Of a DNA stretch of 28,199 nucleotides, positions 9,545-18,016 are shown piece by piece. The stretch is taken from the NCBI RefSeq assembly GCF_000372725.1, contig NW_005198707.1, forward strand, positions 1 to 28,199, written 5' to 3'. Each line of letters opens with the position of its first letter. Position 1 is the stretch's first letter. The notes under the pieces are model-generated. The model was not told the DNA's origin. It worked only from the letters and a program-made list of their open reading frames with translations, and ran no database searches. The DNA is from Emiliania huxleyi CCMP1516. Taxonomy: Eukaryota > Haptophyta > Isochrysidales > Noelaerhabdaceae. The translations under genes were made by a program, and so were the position numbers.

Positions 9545-10950
9545 ATGAACCCGAACGTGCGCGCCCCGCCGCGTTCGCCTCCTCTACCAGCCAACCGCTC
9601 TACCCCCAGCGGCGCTCTCCCACTCCCGCGGCGTGCGAGCCTCAGAGCGTCTGGTCGGGCATCGCCGCCAAAACTCACCGCCGCCTCCCACTCACCGCCG
9701 CCTCCGCACGCTGCAGGCGCCAACCTTCAACTTCAACCCCGCGGCAGGCGCTGCGTGGGCTCGCGCGTGCGGATGCGCCCCGAAGCGCACCGCTCACCGG
9801 CCCCCTGCCCCTCCCTGCCCCGCAGGCTCGTTTGTGCCCGGCGGCAATGACGGGCAGGCGCCGGGCGGCCAGCAGCAGCAGCAGCAGTACGCACAGCAGT
9901 ACGGGCAGGTGGGGCTGTACGGGCAGCGGCCGCCGCACCCGTCTATGCAGCAGCAGCAGCAGCAGCAGCAGCAGTACATGCAGTACCAGCAGTACCAGCA
10001 GGGGCAGGGGCAGCAGCAGCAGCAGCAGCAGCGGATGCACCAGCAATACCAGCAGTACCAGCAGCAGGGGCAGCAGGGGCAGCCGCCGTACGGGTACCAG
10101 CAGCACCCGCCGGGGCAGTACCCGCAGCAGCGCCAGCAGCACCCGCAGGACCCGCAGCAGCAGCGCCAACCCGGCAAGGGCGGCGCCGGCCGGGGCGGCG
10201 CGCCGCAGGGCGGCAAGGGAGGGCGGGGCGGGGCGGCAAAGGGGGGCGGGGCGCAGGAGGCGGCGCCGATGAGCGCGATCCAGAAGGCGGAGGCGCGCGC
10301 CAAGGCGGCGGCCGCCGAGGCGGAGCGTCAGGCGGCGCAGAAGAAAGCCGAGCGCCGGGCCAAGCGACTTCCGAGACACTTCCTAGACGCTTCCTAGGCG
10401 GCGCAGAAGAAAGCCGAGCGCAGGGCCAAGGCGGCGGCAGCCGAGGCGGAGGCGCGCCTTCGCCTAGAAGCGGAGTCCGGGGCTCTTGTCTCCCAACCAG
10501 CGCCCGAGAGGAGACGGACTCCGCTGTACTCGGCCGAATTCCGCTGCACTTTACTGCACTTCACTGCACTCGTACCCCCTCGTCTTCCCCTCGTGCTCTG
10601 AAGACTCTGCGCAAGACCGTCCCCCTCGCCCCGAGGGTGGCGTCTCCACGTCCTAGGCTGCAGACGCCAAGGCCACTTCCTAGACACGTCCTAGACACTT
10701 CCTAGACACGTCCTAGGCTGCAGAGGCGAAGGCGGCCGACGAGAGGGCGGCGGCGGAGGCGGCTGCAGCCGAGGCGGCGGCGGCGGAGGCGGCGGCCGCG
10801 AGCGCGCCGGTCGGCGACGAGGCGGGCGAGGCGGCCTCCAGCTGGGAGACGGCGAGCGCGACTATGCCAGAGGAGACGGCGCCCGAACCGCCGACGTCAG
10901 AGATGGAAGCACTCAAGACGGCAGAGGCGGCGGGCGCGGCGGACGGAGGT

Positions 10951-10982
<32 letters not shown>

Positions 10983-13075
10983 CGAGGCTGCGCCCGCTGC
11001 AGCGGCCGAGCCGGAGGCTGCGGCGGGCAAGTCGGAGCCGGCAAAGGACGAGGCGCGCGACGAGAGGGAGCACCTAAACTTGGTCTTCATCGGCCACGTC
11101 GACGCAGGCAAGTCGACCTTCTGCGGGCAGATCCTCTACCAGACCAACCAGGTGGACGCGCGCACGATCGAGAAGTACCAGGCCGAGGCCAAGGAGAAGA
11201 ACCGCGACTCGTGGTTCCTCGCCTTCATCATGGACACCAACGAGGAGGAGCGCGCCAAGGGCAAGACGGTCGAGGTCGGCCGCGCCCACTTCGACTCGGA
11301 GAAGAAGCGCTACACGATCCTGGACGCGCCGGGCCACAAGAACTACGTGCCAAACATGATTGCGGGCGCGTGCCAGGCGGACGTCGGCGTGTTGGTCATC
11401 TCTGCTCGCAAGGGCGAGTTCGAGACCGGCTTCGAGCGGGGAGGGCAGACGCGCGAGCACGCGCTGCTCGCAAAGACGCTCGGCGTGCGGTTGCTGGTGG
11501 GGGCCGCCGCGCACAAGGGAGACGAGCCGTCTAGGAGCCTTCCGGGAGCCTTCCGGGTCCCTTCTAGGTGGTTGTCATCAACAAGATGGATGACCCCACG
11601 GTGAAGTGGTCAAAGGAGCGCCTCGAGCCTGTGCCGCGTGCCCAGCCCTCTCCACGCCGCGATGCGCCCCCTCCCCCCTCGCTGTTGCAAACTGCTGCGA
11701 CGGCGGGGACGTGTCTGTCCTCGGCCCGGCCCTAGCTTGGGATCTCCGCTTTCTGTCTTTCAGGAGCGCTTCGAGGAGTGCAAGGACAAGCTGTCCCCCT
11801 TCCTGAAGGGCTGCGGGTACAACGTCAAGAAGGACGGCGTCCGTAGAAGCGGAATACGTGTTCATGTACCCCTAGGGCACGTATTCAGCTTGGAATCTTC
11901 CGCGGTATTCCGCTGCATTGCACTGCCCGTAGTCACGCGGCGCTCTGAAACACACGGCACAAGACCGCCTCCCCGCGCCGAGGCTGGCGTCTCCCCACCA
12001 ACCTAGGACGTCGTCTTTGTGCCCATCTCGGCGCTCACCGCGGCCAACGTCATCGCGCCATTCTCCGAGCCGGGCTGGATCGACGGGCCCTGCTTCCTGG
12101 AGGTGCTCGACCAGCTGCCGGCCTGCGAGCGCAACCGGGACAGCGCGCTGCGGCTGCCCATCCTCTCCAAGTACAAGGACCTGGGCCATCTCTCCCCCCT
12201 CTCTGCCCACCTCTCCCCATCTCTCCCCATCTCTCCCCTTGCAGGTACAAGGACATGGGCACCATCGTCGAGGGCAAGGTGGAGCAGGGCACCATCCGGG
12301 TGGGCGACAAGCTCTGCGTGATGCCCAACCGCGTGACCGTCGAGGCGCTCCAGCGGTCGGCCGCTCGACTTCTGTTTCACGGCGCGCGGGGTCTGCCTCA
12401 CGCCGGTTTCTTTTTTGTTGACAGGTGCTCCAGCTGTGGCTCGACCAGGAGGAGGTGTCGTACCTCATCGGCGGCGAGAACGCGCGCGTCAAGCTCAAGG
12501 ACATCTCCGACGAGGACATCATGCCCGGCTTTGTGGTTGCGCCGCGCGGTGGCCTCGCCTGCCCCGCCGTGAAGCTGTTCGAGGCGCAGATTCGGATCGT
12601 CGAGCTGCTCGAGCACAAGTCGATCTTCTCGGCGGGCTACACCGCCATCCTGCACGTCCACGCCTCCGCCGAGGAGATCGTCCGGCTGACGAGCAGCCTG
12701 CACATGTCCGGGACACGTCCATGACATGTCCGAGACATGTCCTGCAGGAGAGCACGATCGTCCGGCTGACGAGCAGCATCGACAAGAAGACGGGGCAGCG
12801 GTCCAAGAAGCCGCCCATGTTTGTCAAGTCTGGGGCGATCGTCACGTGTGTCATCGAGGTATCGCAGTCCGCCTGCCTCGACATGTCCGGGACACGTCCA
12901 TGACACGTCCGGGACACGTCCATGACGCGTCCGAGACGAGTCCCTGCAGGTTGAGCAGTCCGTCTGCCTCGAGCCGTTCGAGCAGTGCCCCCAGATGGGC
13001 CGCTTCACGCTCAGAGACGAGGGGTCGACCATCGGGATCGGCAAGGTCCTCGCCCTCCTCGATGAGGCAAAGTGA
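9545..13075 (+). CDS. eRF3 peptide chain release factor GTPase (Sup35/GSPT)
   Basis: eRF3 is the GTPase partner of eRF1 that drives stop-codon peptide release. Proposed exons: 9545-9556, 9717-9747, 9826-10331, 10398-10430, 10717-11496, 11568-11615, 11764-11832, 12007-12170, 12245-12344, 12425-12673, 12748-12858 and 12950-13075. They sum to 2,229 nt, exactly 742 codons plus TGA. Residues 1-20 form two overlapping PAM2 motifs. Residues about 25-130 are Q/Y/G-rich and prion-like, 130-158 Gly/Lys-rich, and 162-265 Ala/Glu/Lys helical. The GTPase domain has GHVDAGKST at 320-328, DAPGH, and NKMDDPTVKWSK. Domains 2 and 3 end with QMGRFTLRDEGSTIGIGKV, typical of eRF3 rather than HBS1 or EF1A. Donors are GT, GC and GA. 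The ATG at 9545 was chosen because splicing from it creates the PAM2 motifs in frame. Confidence 0.95.
10332..10397 (+). mobile_element. introner-like intron, GC-AG (family A)
   Basis: 66-nt intron of eRF3. Its first 33 nt (GCGGCGCAGAAGAAAGCCGA onward) recur with one mismatch at the start of the next exon. The remaining 33 nt are ACACTTCCTAG-type units with an in-frame TAG. The donor is GC and the acceptor TTCCTAG. Because 66 is divisible by three, only the TAG would reveal retention. Confidence 0.88.
10431..10716 (+). mobile_element. composite intron: family C element followed by family A element
   Basis: The eRF3 frame requires removal of 286 nt. Within it, 10464-10656 is a family C element (TAGAAGCGGA head, GAGGGTGGCGTCTCCACGTCCTAG tail type, with CGGAGTCCG and CGGACTCCG inverted arms). 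10657-10716 is a 60-nt family A unit bounded by two near-copies of GCTGCAGAGGCGAAGGC. An acceptor-like CCTAG and GC donor at 10656/10657 suggest a second insertion at the edge of the first. Confidence 0.75.
11616..11763 (+). mobile_element. introner-like intron, GA-AG
   Basis: 148-nt eRF3 intron starting GAGCGCCTCGAG, repeated as GAGCGCTTCGAG at the next exon start. The acceptor is TCTTTCAG. The exons join as KWSK plus ERFEECKDK, as expected for eRF3, so the GA donor is needed to keep both sequence and frame. Confidence 0.88.
11833..12006 (+). mobile_element. introner-like intron, GA-AG (family C)
   Basis: 174-nt eRF3 intron. It starts GACGGCGTC, copied as GACGTCGTC after the acceptor, followed by the family C head TAGAAGCGGAATACG, inverted arms GAATACGTG and CACGTATTC, and the family C tail GAGGCTGGCGTCTCC. 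The exons join as YNVKK plus DVVFVPIS, matching eRF3. Confidence 0.88.
12345..12424 (+). mobile_element. introner-like intron, GC-AG
   Basis: 80-nt eRF3 intron. The start GCGCTCCAGCGGTCGGC resembles the next exon start GTGCTCCAGCTGTGGC. The acceptor tract is TTTCTTTTTTGTTGACAG. The exons join as PNRVTVE plus VLQLWLDQEE. Confidence 0.82.
12674..12747 (+). mobile_element. introner-like intron, GA-AG (family B)
   Basis: 74-nt eRF3 intron holding a copy of ATCGTCCGGCTGACGAGCAGC that also follows the acceptor, then GACACGTCC/GACATGTCC units and CCTGCAG. Joining HASAEE to STIVRL gives the spacing seen in yeast Sup35 (EEVHIVKL), which supports the GA donor. An alternative GT donor six bases downstream would add two residues. 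Confidence 0.8.
12859..12949 (+). mobile_element. introner-like intron, GT-AG (family B)
   Basis: 91-nt eRF3 intron whose first 23 nt (GTATCGCAGTCCGCCTGCCT onward) are a near-copy of the following exon start. The rest is tandem GACACGTCC/GACATGTCC units and CCCTGCAG. Exons join as TCVIE plus VEQSVCLEPF. Confidence 0.9.
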
Positions 13076-13157
13076 GGGTAGTGGCGTGTCCGTGTCCGGC
13101 GGCGCTTCCCGCCGCGGCGGCGCCTCGTGGCTCCCCCCCCCCACGCGCGATCAGGTC

Positions 13158-13257
13158 NNNNNNNNNNNNNNNNNNNNNNNNNNNNNNNNNNNNNNNNNNN
13201 NNNNNNNNNNNNNNNNNNNNNNNNNNNNNNNNNNNNNNNNNNNNNNNNNNNNNNNNN
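13158..13257. other. assembly gap of 100 N
   Basis: Exactly 100 unknown bases, a conventional placeholder length, so the real distance is unknown. It starts 82 bp after the eRF3 stop codon; sequence on its right may not be close to eRF3 in reality. Confidence 0.98.
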
Positions 13258-14136
13258 GTTGCACCTCGGCTTGCAAAGCGTTGTCGTCGTGGACGCGAGG
13301 AGGATGGGGCAGCAGAGCAAGAAGAACGCCTGCGCGAGCGGGCACGTATGGTTCAGGACGAGTAGCAGAACACTTGTGGGATATGCCTGGAGGCCCAGAG
13401 CACGCACATTTTTGTGCCATGAGGTCATCTTTGCGTGTGAGAATCATGCTACAGCTCAGTGGGGGGGGGGCATGTGGTCGAGTCCTGTCGCGGCCCTCCG
13501 TTGCGCAGCTGGCGCGGGTCTGGACGCAGCACGCACGCCCCGACACATCGCGCGGGACGGTGCGCTTAGGGCGGCCCGTGGGGAGAGATCTGCGATATGG
13601 TGGGGGGGGGGGTGAGACGTGTCCGTTTTTGATTATGAGATGTGTAAAAACACAAGAAATAAAGACATTTGCGGTCCCGGAGAGAGCGGAGTTGGAGTTG
13701 CCACCTACCGATGACGCGAACTCCCCGAGCCGAGGCACGGACGTCGACGACGGAGGGGACGGGGAGGGTGACAGCGACGTCGAGGTTGACGCAGCCGTAT
13801 CGAGAGCGCCACCCAAAAGGAGGCGGACAGCCATGGAGGTCACCGAATGCGAACGGCACGATACGAAAAGGCAGGGCGAGGCGGATGGAGAAAGAAGTGC
13901 CGAGAAGGCCCCATGCCCATGGTGGAGGGGAGGGACGGGAGGACGAAAGAAGGGCGAGGAGGACGAGCGGCCCGCACAGACCGCGAGCAGACAGCGCCTG
14001 CTGGCCATTTCGAGACATTCGCAAAGAACGCTAGCTACATGGGAGGGCTTCGTGAAGGATGGATTGGAAAACATTCGAACAAAGAAGAGGCGACGGGAGG
14101 AACCGGCAGAGGATGCAGTGACGTGACACCCCCCCC

Positions 14137-14139
<3 letters not shown>
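13258..14139 (+). other. uncertain ORF region after the gap
   Basis: No recognised gene. A plus-strand frame is open from the gap to about 14126, and its last 150 codons look protein-like: an acidic stretch (DVDDGGDGEGDSDVEVD) and two basic nuclear-signal-like clusters (PPKRRRT and KKRRREEP). The antisense strand is open too. There is an AATAAA at about 13656 and a poly-G run near 13460. It could be the 3' exon of a gene hidden by the gap; the evidence is weak. Confidence 0.25.
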
Positions 14140-14225
<86 letters not shown>

Positions 14226-14238
14226 CACACACACACAC
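14140..14238. repeat. (CA)n microsatellite
   Basis: About 99 bp of near-perfect CA repeat preceded by a C run. Confidence 0.97.
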
Positions 14239-14340
14239 CGCTCACACCGGGCCTTGCACTTTGAATGCCGTGGGGCTCCTGTCGTTAGACGTGGAGACGC
14301 GAGGGTTGCCCCCCCTACCCCTCCCGCGCGCCGTTTGAGG

Positions 14341-14393
14341 GCCTACCCACCCGCACACGATTTTTCGTTCACCTAGCTTATTCAACATGCCGC
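14341..14393. repeat. dispersed repeat copy (inverted relative to 8246-8305)
   Basis: The reverse complement shares CGGCATG, GAATAAGCTAGG, AAAATCG and GTGCGGGTGGGTAGG in order with 8246-8305, with small indels. The element type is unknown. Confidence 0.65.
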
Positions 14394-15064
14394 GGGGTCC
14401 TTTACATCAACGCACCTTTCAAGATTTCAGCGTTTAATAGCGTCGAGAGTCTGATCCGCCGACCCGTCGGCTCTCAGTCCTCGCCGCTCAAGGTCAAGCT
14501 CACGTCGGGCCGAAGCCCGTCACTCTCTCCCTAACCCTAGCATTCTCCCGAACCCTAGTGCGTGTTAGTTGCCTCTGTGCTTTCACACCTCGCCCCGTCG
14601 TGTCCGTCCCCATTGTGATTGCGGCCGTCCACGACTACGTCGTCTAGAGCGCCACGATTAAAGCTTTGACGACTGTCTTGGCTGGCTGTGCTTCCACCAT
14701 CACGTCTTTGCCGACAGCCATCCTCTTGCCAGTCGTTCTGCTGGTTTCTGCCGAATCTTGATGCAGACTGTCTGCTGTGAGAGAGAGTTGTTTTGTTTAA
14801 ATTCTTGATGCAGACTTCCGGGATTATACGGACTTTCCTGTGCTTGAGCACTTGGAAACATCAATTTTCTACACGATTCATCAACAGAGAGAAACCTGCG
14901 TGCTTGTAACAGATGCTTTCTTCAAATGGTTCTGCGTCGATTTCTTTTGTTTAAATTCTTTCGTCGTGTGTACCGCGTCTCACCTTCATCACCTAAAAGC
15001 CCGCGGTTCCCTTTCGGCTCGGCCGCAGTTGTTGCGAGATGGCGCATGTGGTCTCAGGGTTGTG
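14394..15064. other. region upstream of the JmjC gene
   Basis: Lower GC than the surroundings. It holds a direct repeat TTTTGTTTAAATTCTT (near 14791 and 14946) and a duplicated CTTGATGCAGACT (near 14757 and 14806), suggesting local duplication. Two isolated CCCTAA/CCCTAG hexamers occur near 14530-14555. A tiny upstream ORF lies at 15039-15065. No protein-coding gene was recognised. Confidence 0.5.
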
Positions 15065-15065
15065 A
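15039..15065 (+). promoter_or_regulatory. 8-codon upstream ORF overlapping the JmjC start
   Basis: ATG at 15039 opens an eight-codon frame (MAHVVSGL) whose TGA overlaps the main ATG as TGATG. If it lies in the mRNA leader, it could make JmjC translation depend on reinitiation or leaky scanning. The transcript start is unknown. Confidence 0.4.
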
Positions 15066-16162
15066 TGCCGAGCGGGGGTGAGAGCTGGCGAGGTACGTGC
15101 ACGGCGGAGCTGGCGGGGTACGTGCACGCGGTGCGCGTCGGCGCGGCGGGCCGCGCGGCGATCCCGCGCGTGGCGAATCTGACCGGGGCCGAGTTTGCTG
15201 CGTACGACGGCCAGCTGCCCGTGATCGTGGAGCGCGGCTACGACGCGCCCTGCTTGGCCTGGACCTGGGAGAAGCTCCTCGCGGCGCATGGCGAGACGCG
15301 CTTCGCGGCCACGGCGGCCACAGGGAAGGACCGCGAGGGGCTCGCCTTCCCCCTTTCGGCGTTGGACACGATGCGGAAGCACGTGACCCCGGACCAGTGG
15401 ATGTACGTGATGGACGAGACCGTCACCCAGCGCGTGCCGGACCTGCTCCGGGACTGCCCGCCACCCCCTTTGCTGGCGGCGGAGGACTTCTTCCCTCTTC
15501 TGCCGGCGGAGGTGCAGAGCTTCCCGGCCTTCTTCCTTCTGGGGACGGAGCACTCGGAGAGCTCGATCCACGTCGACCCCTTCAACTGGACTGGGTCGAA
15601 CCTCGTTCTCTTTGGGCGGAAGGAGTGGGTCCTTGTGCCCCCGGGGGCGCATGACCAGGAGTTCCGGCCAGCGCGGACAACCAGCGGCCTGCCGCTGCCG
15701 AGTTTCAAGTACCAGGAGACGAGTCGGCTGAGCTTCTGGAGCAAAGAAGGGAGGAAGGTCCTGCAGCGGCTCCGGAAGAAAGCCCCGGTGTACGAGGGCT
15801 CCATCGGCCCCGGGGAGTACCTTGTGATCCCGAGTGGGTGGTGGCACCAGGCGCGGAACACAGAGCTGACCCTCGCGATTGCCGGACAGACTTGCAACGC
15901 CGCCAACTTCCGCTCCGTCATCAAGGAGACCGTGCGCTTCCACGAGCACGAGAACCGCGGCCGCGCGTGGCCCGCCTTCGAGGACCGCGGGGTCTTCGCG
16001 ACGCCCGGCCCCGTGCCGCCCGCCACCGCCGAGGCGGTCTTCCGGGCCTTCGCGGCGTCGATCCCACAGGACGTGCTTGCCAAGGGGCAGCGGCAGCTGC
16101 AAGACGAGATCAGCCAGGTCGAGCAAACCAAGAAGGAGCGAGGGCGGAAGAAGAAGAAGTAG
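15065..16162 (+). CDS. JmjC/cupin-8 Fe(II)/2-oxoglutarate oxygenase
   Basis: Single-exon protein of about 365 residues. The metal triad is visible as HVD at residues 169-171 (SIHVDPFNWTGSNLVLFGRK) and a second His at 261 (SGWWHQARNTELTLAI). Both sit in the double-stranded beta-helix order of JmjC/JMJD6-like cupin-8 proteins, which hydroxylate or demethylate protein side chains using Fe(II) and 2-oxoglutarate. The N-terminal part (residues about 10-150) includes PVIVERGYDAPCLAWTW, the usual JmjC N-lobe. The C-terminus ends in a basic tail KKERGRKKKK that could direct nuclear entry. The frame is open upstream to 14840, but the low-GC upstream codons look non-coding, so ATG 15065 is preferred. 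The substrate cannot be told from sequence. Confidence 0.9.
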   Translation: MPSGGESWRGTCTAELAGYVHAVRVGAAGRAAIPRVANLTGAEFAAYDGQLPVIVERGYDAPCLAWTWEKLLAAHGETRFAATAATGKDREGLAFPLSALDTMRKHVTPDQWMYVMDETVTQRVPDLLRDCPPPPLLAAEDFFPLLPAEVQSFPAFFLLGTEHSESSIHVDPFNWTGSNLVLFGRKEWVLVPPGAHDQEFRPARTTSGLPLPSFKYQETSRLSFWSKEGRKVLQRLRKKAPVYEGSIGPGEYLVIPSGWWHQARNTELTLAIAGQTCNAANFRSVIKETVRFHEHENRGRAWPAFEDRGVFATPGPVPPATAEAVFRAFAASIPQDVLAKGQRQLQDEISQVEQTKKERGRKKKK

Positions 16163-16718
16163 CGGCGGGCGGTTCCACCCGCGATGACGAAAAACCCGGG
16201 CGACAAGAGCGGCGGGCGCATGCGCGTCGCGGCGGCACGGAGAGACTATCTTTTCCGTCTATAAGGATACGGTATTTGTACTGCGGCTGCGGCGGAACAA
16301 GATTGACTCGCGGAGATAGCGCTCCCCCGTGTGTTTTTGTTGGGACACAAACAGGCTACCCATCCCCCTCGCCGTCGTCTTCACACGCGCGGCGGCTCCT
16401 TCAACGCATACCTTTACCCTATCAACGCGGAAAAGCATCACTTCACCAACCCGTCACGCAAAGGGCACACGTAACTCGTTTCGAATCCGCGAGCCTCCAA
16501 GATTCCGAAAAAAACGTTTGCAATGATTATTCAGTACGCATTCGATCTCGCCCCAAGGCTCCACAGCCTTGCAACTGTTTTTGTCGCAACCATCGGAGTC
16601 CATAACGGTGGCAGCAAAGCCGGTGCGCAGAGGCGTGATTTCTGGTTGGTTTTAAAAATCTCTAAGGCGTGAGCGCGAGTCAAAACGAAGGAAATTTATG
16701 CCGAAAACAGCATATAAA
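16163..16718. other. intergenic region
   Basis: No gene recognised. It contains the presumed 3' UTR of the JmjC gene and moderate-GC sequence up to the truncated retroelement at 16719. A short hairpin AAGGCTCCACAGCCTT lies near 16556. Confidence 0.5.
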
Positions 16719-17113
16719 GTGGCGTACAAGAAGGCGGACTACGCGCACGCCCTCTCGCGCTCGGACACCGACGTGCAGATGTACCTGTTCGAAACCTTCG
16801 GCGGGTGGTGCAACGCGGTCAAGCGGCTGTTCTACCAGATGAAGGACAAGGTGCGCAACAAGCTCTCGAAGCGGCAGCACGAGGACGAGGCGAGCTGGTC
16901 GACGCGGTCGTGGCTGTCGCTGCAGGCCCAGCGCATGTCAGTCGCGCTGCAGCTCGCGGCGGCGGAAGAGATTGCGACCGAGCTCAGGCTCGCCGCGGCG
17001 TCGGAGGACGCCGCCGTCGCCTAGACTCCCCTGCGTCACTACGTGCCTCCCCGTCTTTGTAGCCTGGCGTTTGTGCCCCGTTTGTGCCGCGTCCCGTGCC
17101 CCCGAGTTCATTT
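16719..17113 (+). mobile_element. 5'-truncated LINE-like 3' end (short copy)
   Basis: About 395 bp nearly identical to 26231-26625 (four substitutions seen over the coding part), covering the last 99 codons of the retroelement ORF from VAYKKADYAHAL to a TAG, and the 3' UTR up to GAGTTCATTTTATA. Sequence before 16719 is unrelated to the longer copy, as expected for 5' truncation on reverse transcription. ATATAAA just before and ATATTAAA just after could be a degraded target duplication. There is no poly(A) tail. Confidence 0.8.
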
Positions 17114-17233
17114 TATATTAAAGTGAGGGACAACGGATCCATCCAGAACAGAACACGGCGCCGACGTGGGTCGCGCAATGTAGTCTCGCGCCTTGCGGGG
17201 GAGCGGAAAAGAGCACGAGCTGCAAGCAGCGCC

Positions 17234-18016
17234 ATGCACATGTTCTTGCTCCTCGCGCTCCTGCCCGGGCTACCGGCGCTACCAACCGACTCCTGGTTTG
17301 AGGTGTACAGGACATTCGACGAGATTGTTAACTTTATGGATGATACCGACTTCACCTCCAGAAATATAGCTGGGCATTCTCACGAGGGCCGAGAAGCGAG
17401 ATGTGCTCGTGTATCAGTACGGCGATCCTATCAAGCCTGGTCTGCTCGTCCTGTGCACCGTGCACGCGCGGGAGTGGATCTCGGCAATGGCGTGCCCTTG
17501 GGTGGCACGACAGCTCGCAGTAGGTGATGCTGCCATTCTGCAGACGTACGCCGTGTACATCATGCCAGTCGTGAACCCGGACGGCTACGCCTTCTCTCAC
17601 GAAAAGAACCGATACTTTCGCACCAACCGGCGGCCGGGCAGCTACTACGGTGTCGACTTGAACCGCAACTTCCCTCGCCACTGGAACAGCTGCAGCCAGT
17701 GGCAACGCTGCTCGTCCGGCAGCGTGGGCGCATCCTCGCAGACGTACCGAGGGCCATCTCCGGGGAGCGAGCCAGAGACACGTGCCGTCATGGCCGTTGC
17801 CGACGAGATTGAAGCTACCCGGGTACCTCCGGCTTGGTACTCTTTCTCGACATTCACTCCTTCTTCGCTGTCGTGAGTGGTCGCTACGACGAAGGGTGGT
17901 CGGCGAAGGGGTACTCGACAGAAGGCATGACGAGCCTGGCTGGACCTCGCCGACGACACGACGGCGTCCCCCACATCTTCTCGCGGCCGGCGACGAAGCG
18001 AAAGATAGGAGACTGA
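17234..18016 (+). pseudogene. M14 metallocarboxypeptidase, frameshifted and truncated
   Basis: The translated pieces match the carboxypeptidase A family (secreted zinc exopeptidases). A leader MHMFLLLALLPGLPALP at 17234 looks like a signal peptide. HAREWIS supplies the first zinc His and Glu, followed by VNPDGYAFSHEKNR, GVDLNRNFPRHW (substrate-binding Asn-Arg) and TYRGPSPGSEPETRAV, then LDIHSFF (third zinc ligand His). These lie in two frames: the reading frame shifts near 17390-17400 (after HSHEGRE) and shifts back near 17813-17834 (before LVLFLDIHSFF). After about 45 more residues the family similarity fades and a stop occurs at 18014-18016. The conserved region with the catalytic Glu is not seen. 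It is most likely a pseudogene, though two assembly indels plus an unrecognised downstream exon could mimic this. Confidence 0.8.

Noticed and set aside
9633..9716. ATG 9633 as the eRF3 start
   Set aside because: The frame is open, but the residues are Arg-rich and unlike eRF3. Starting at 9545 with an intron to 9716 gives a PAM2-containing N-terminus and an exact overall frame.
9675..10379. Leu/Ala- or Cys-rich minus-strand frames
   Set aside because: Complement of the CAG-rich eRF3 N-terminal exon.
14525..14560. Telomere-like CCCTAA/CCCTAG
   Set aside because: Only two separated hexamers; not an array.
16470..16500. tRNA T-arm-like TTTCGAATC
   Set aside because: The stem is imperfect and no D-arm, anticodon arm or acceptor stem could be placed around it.
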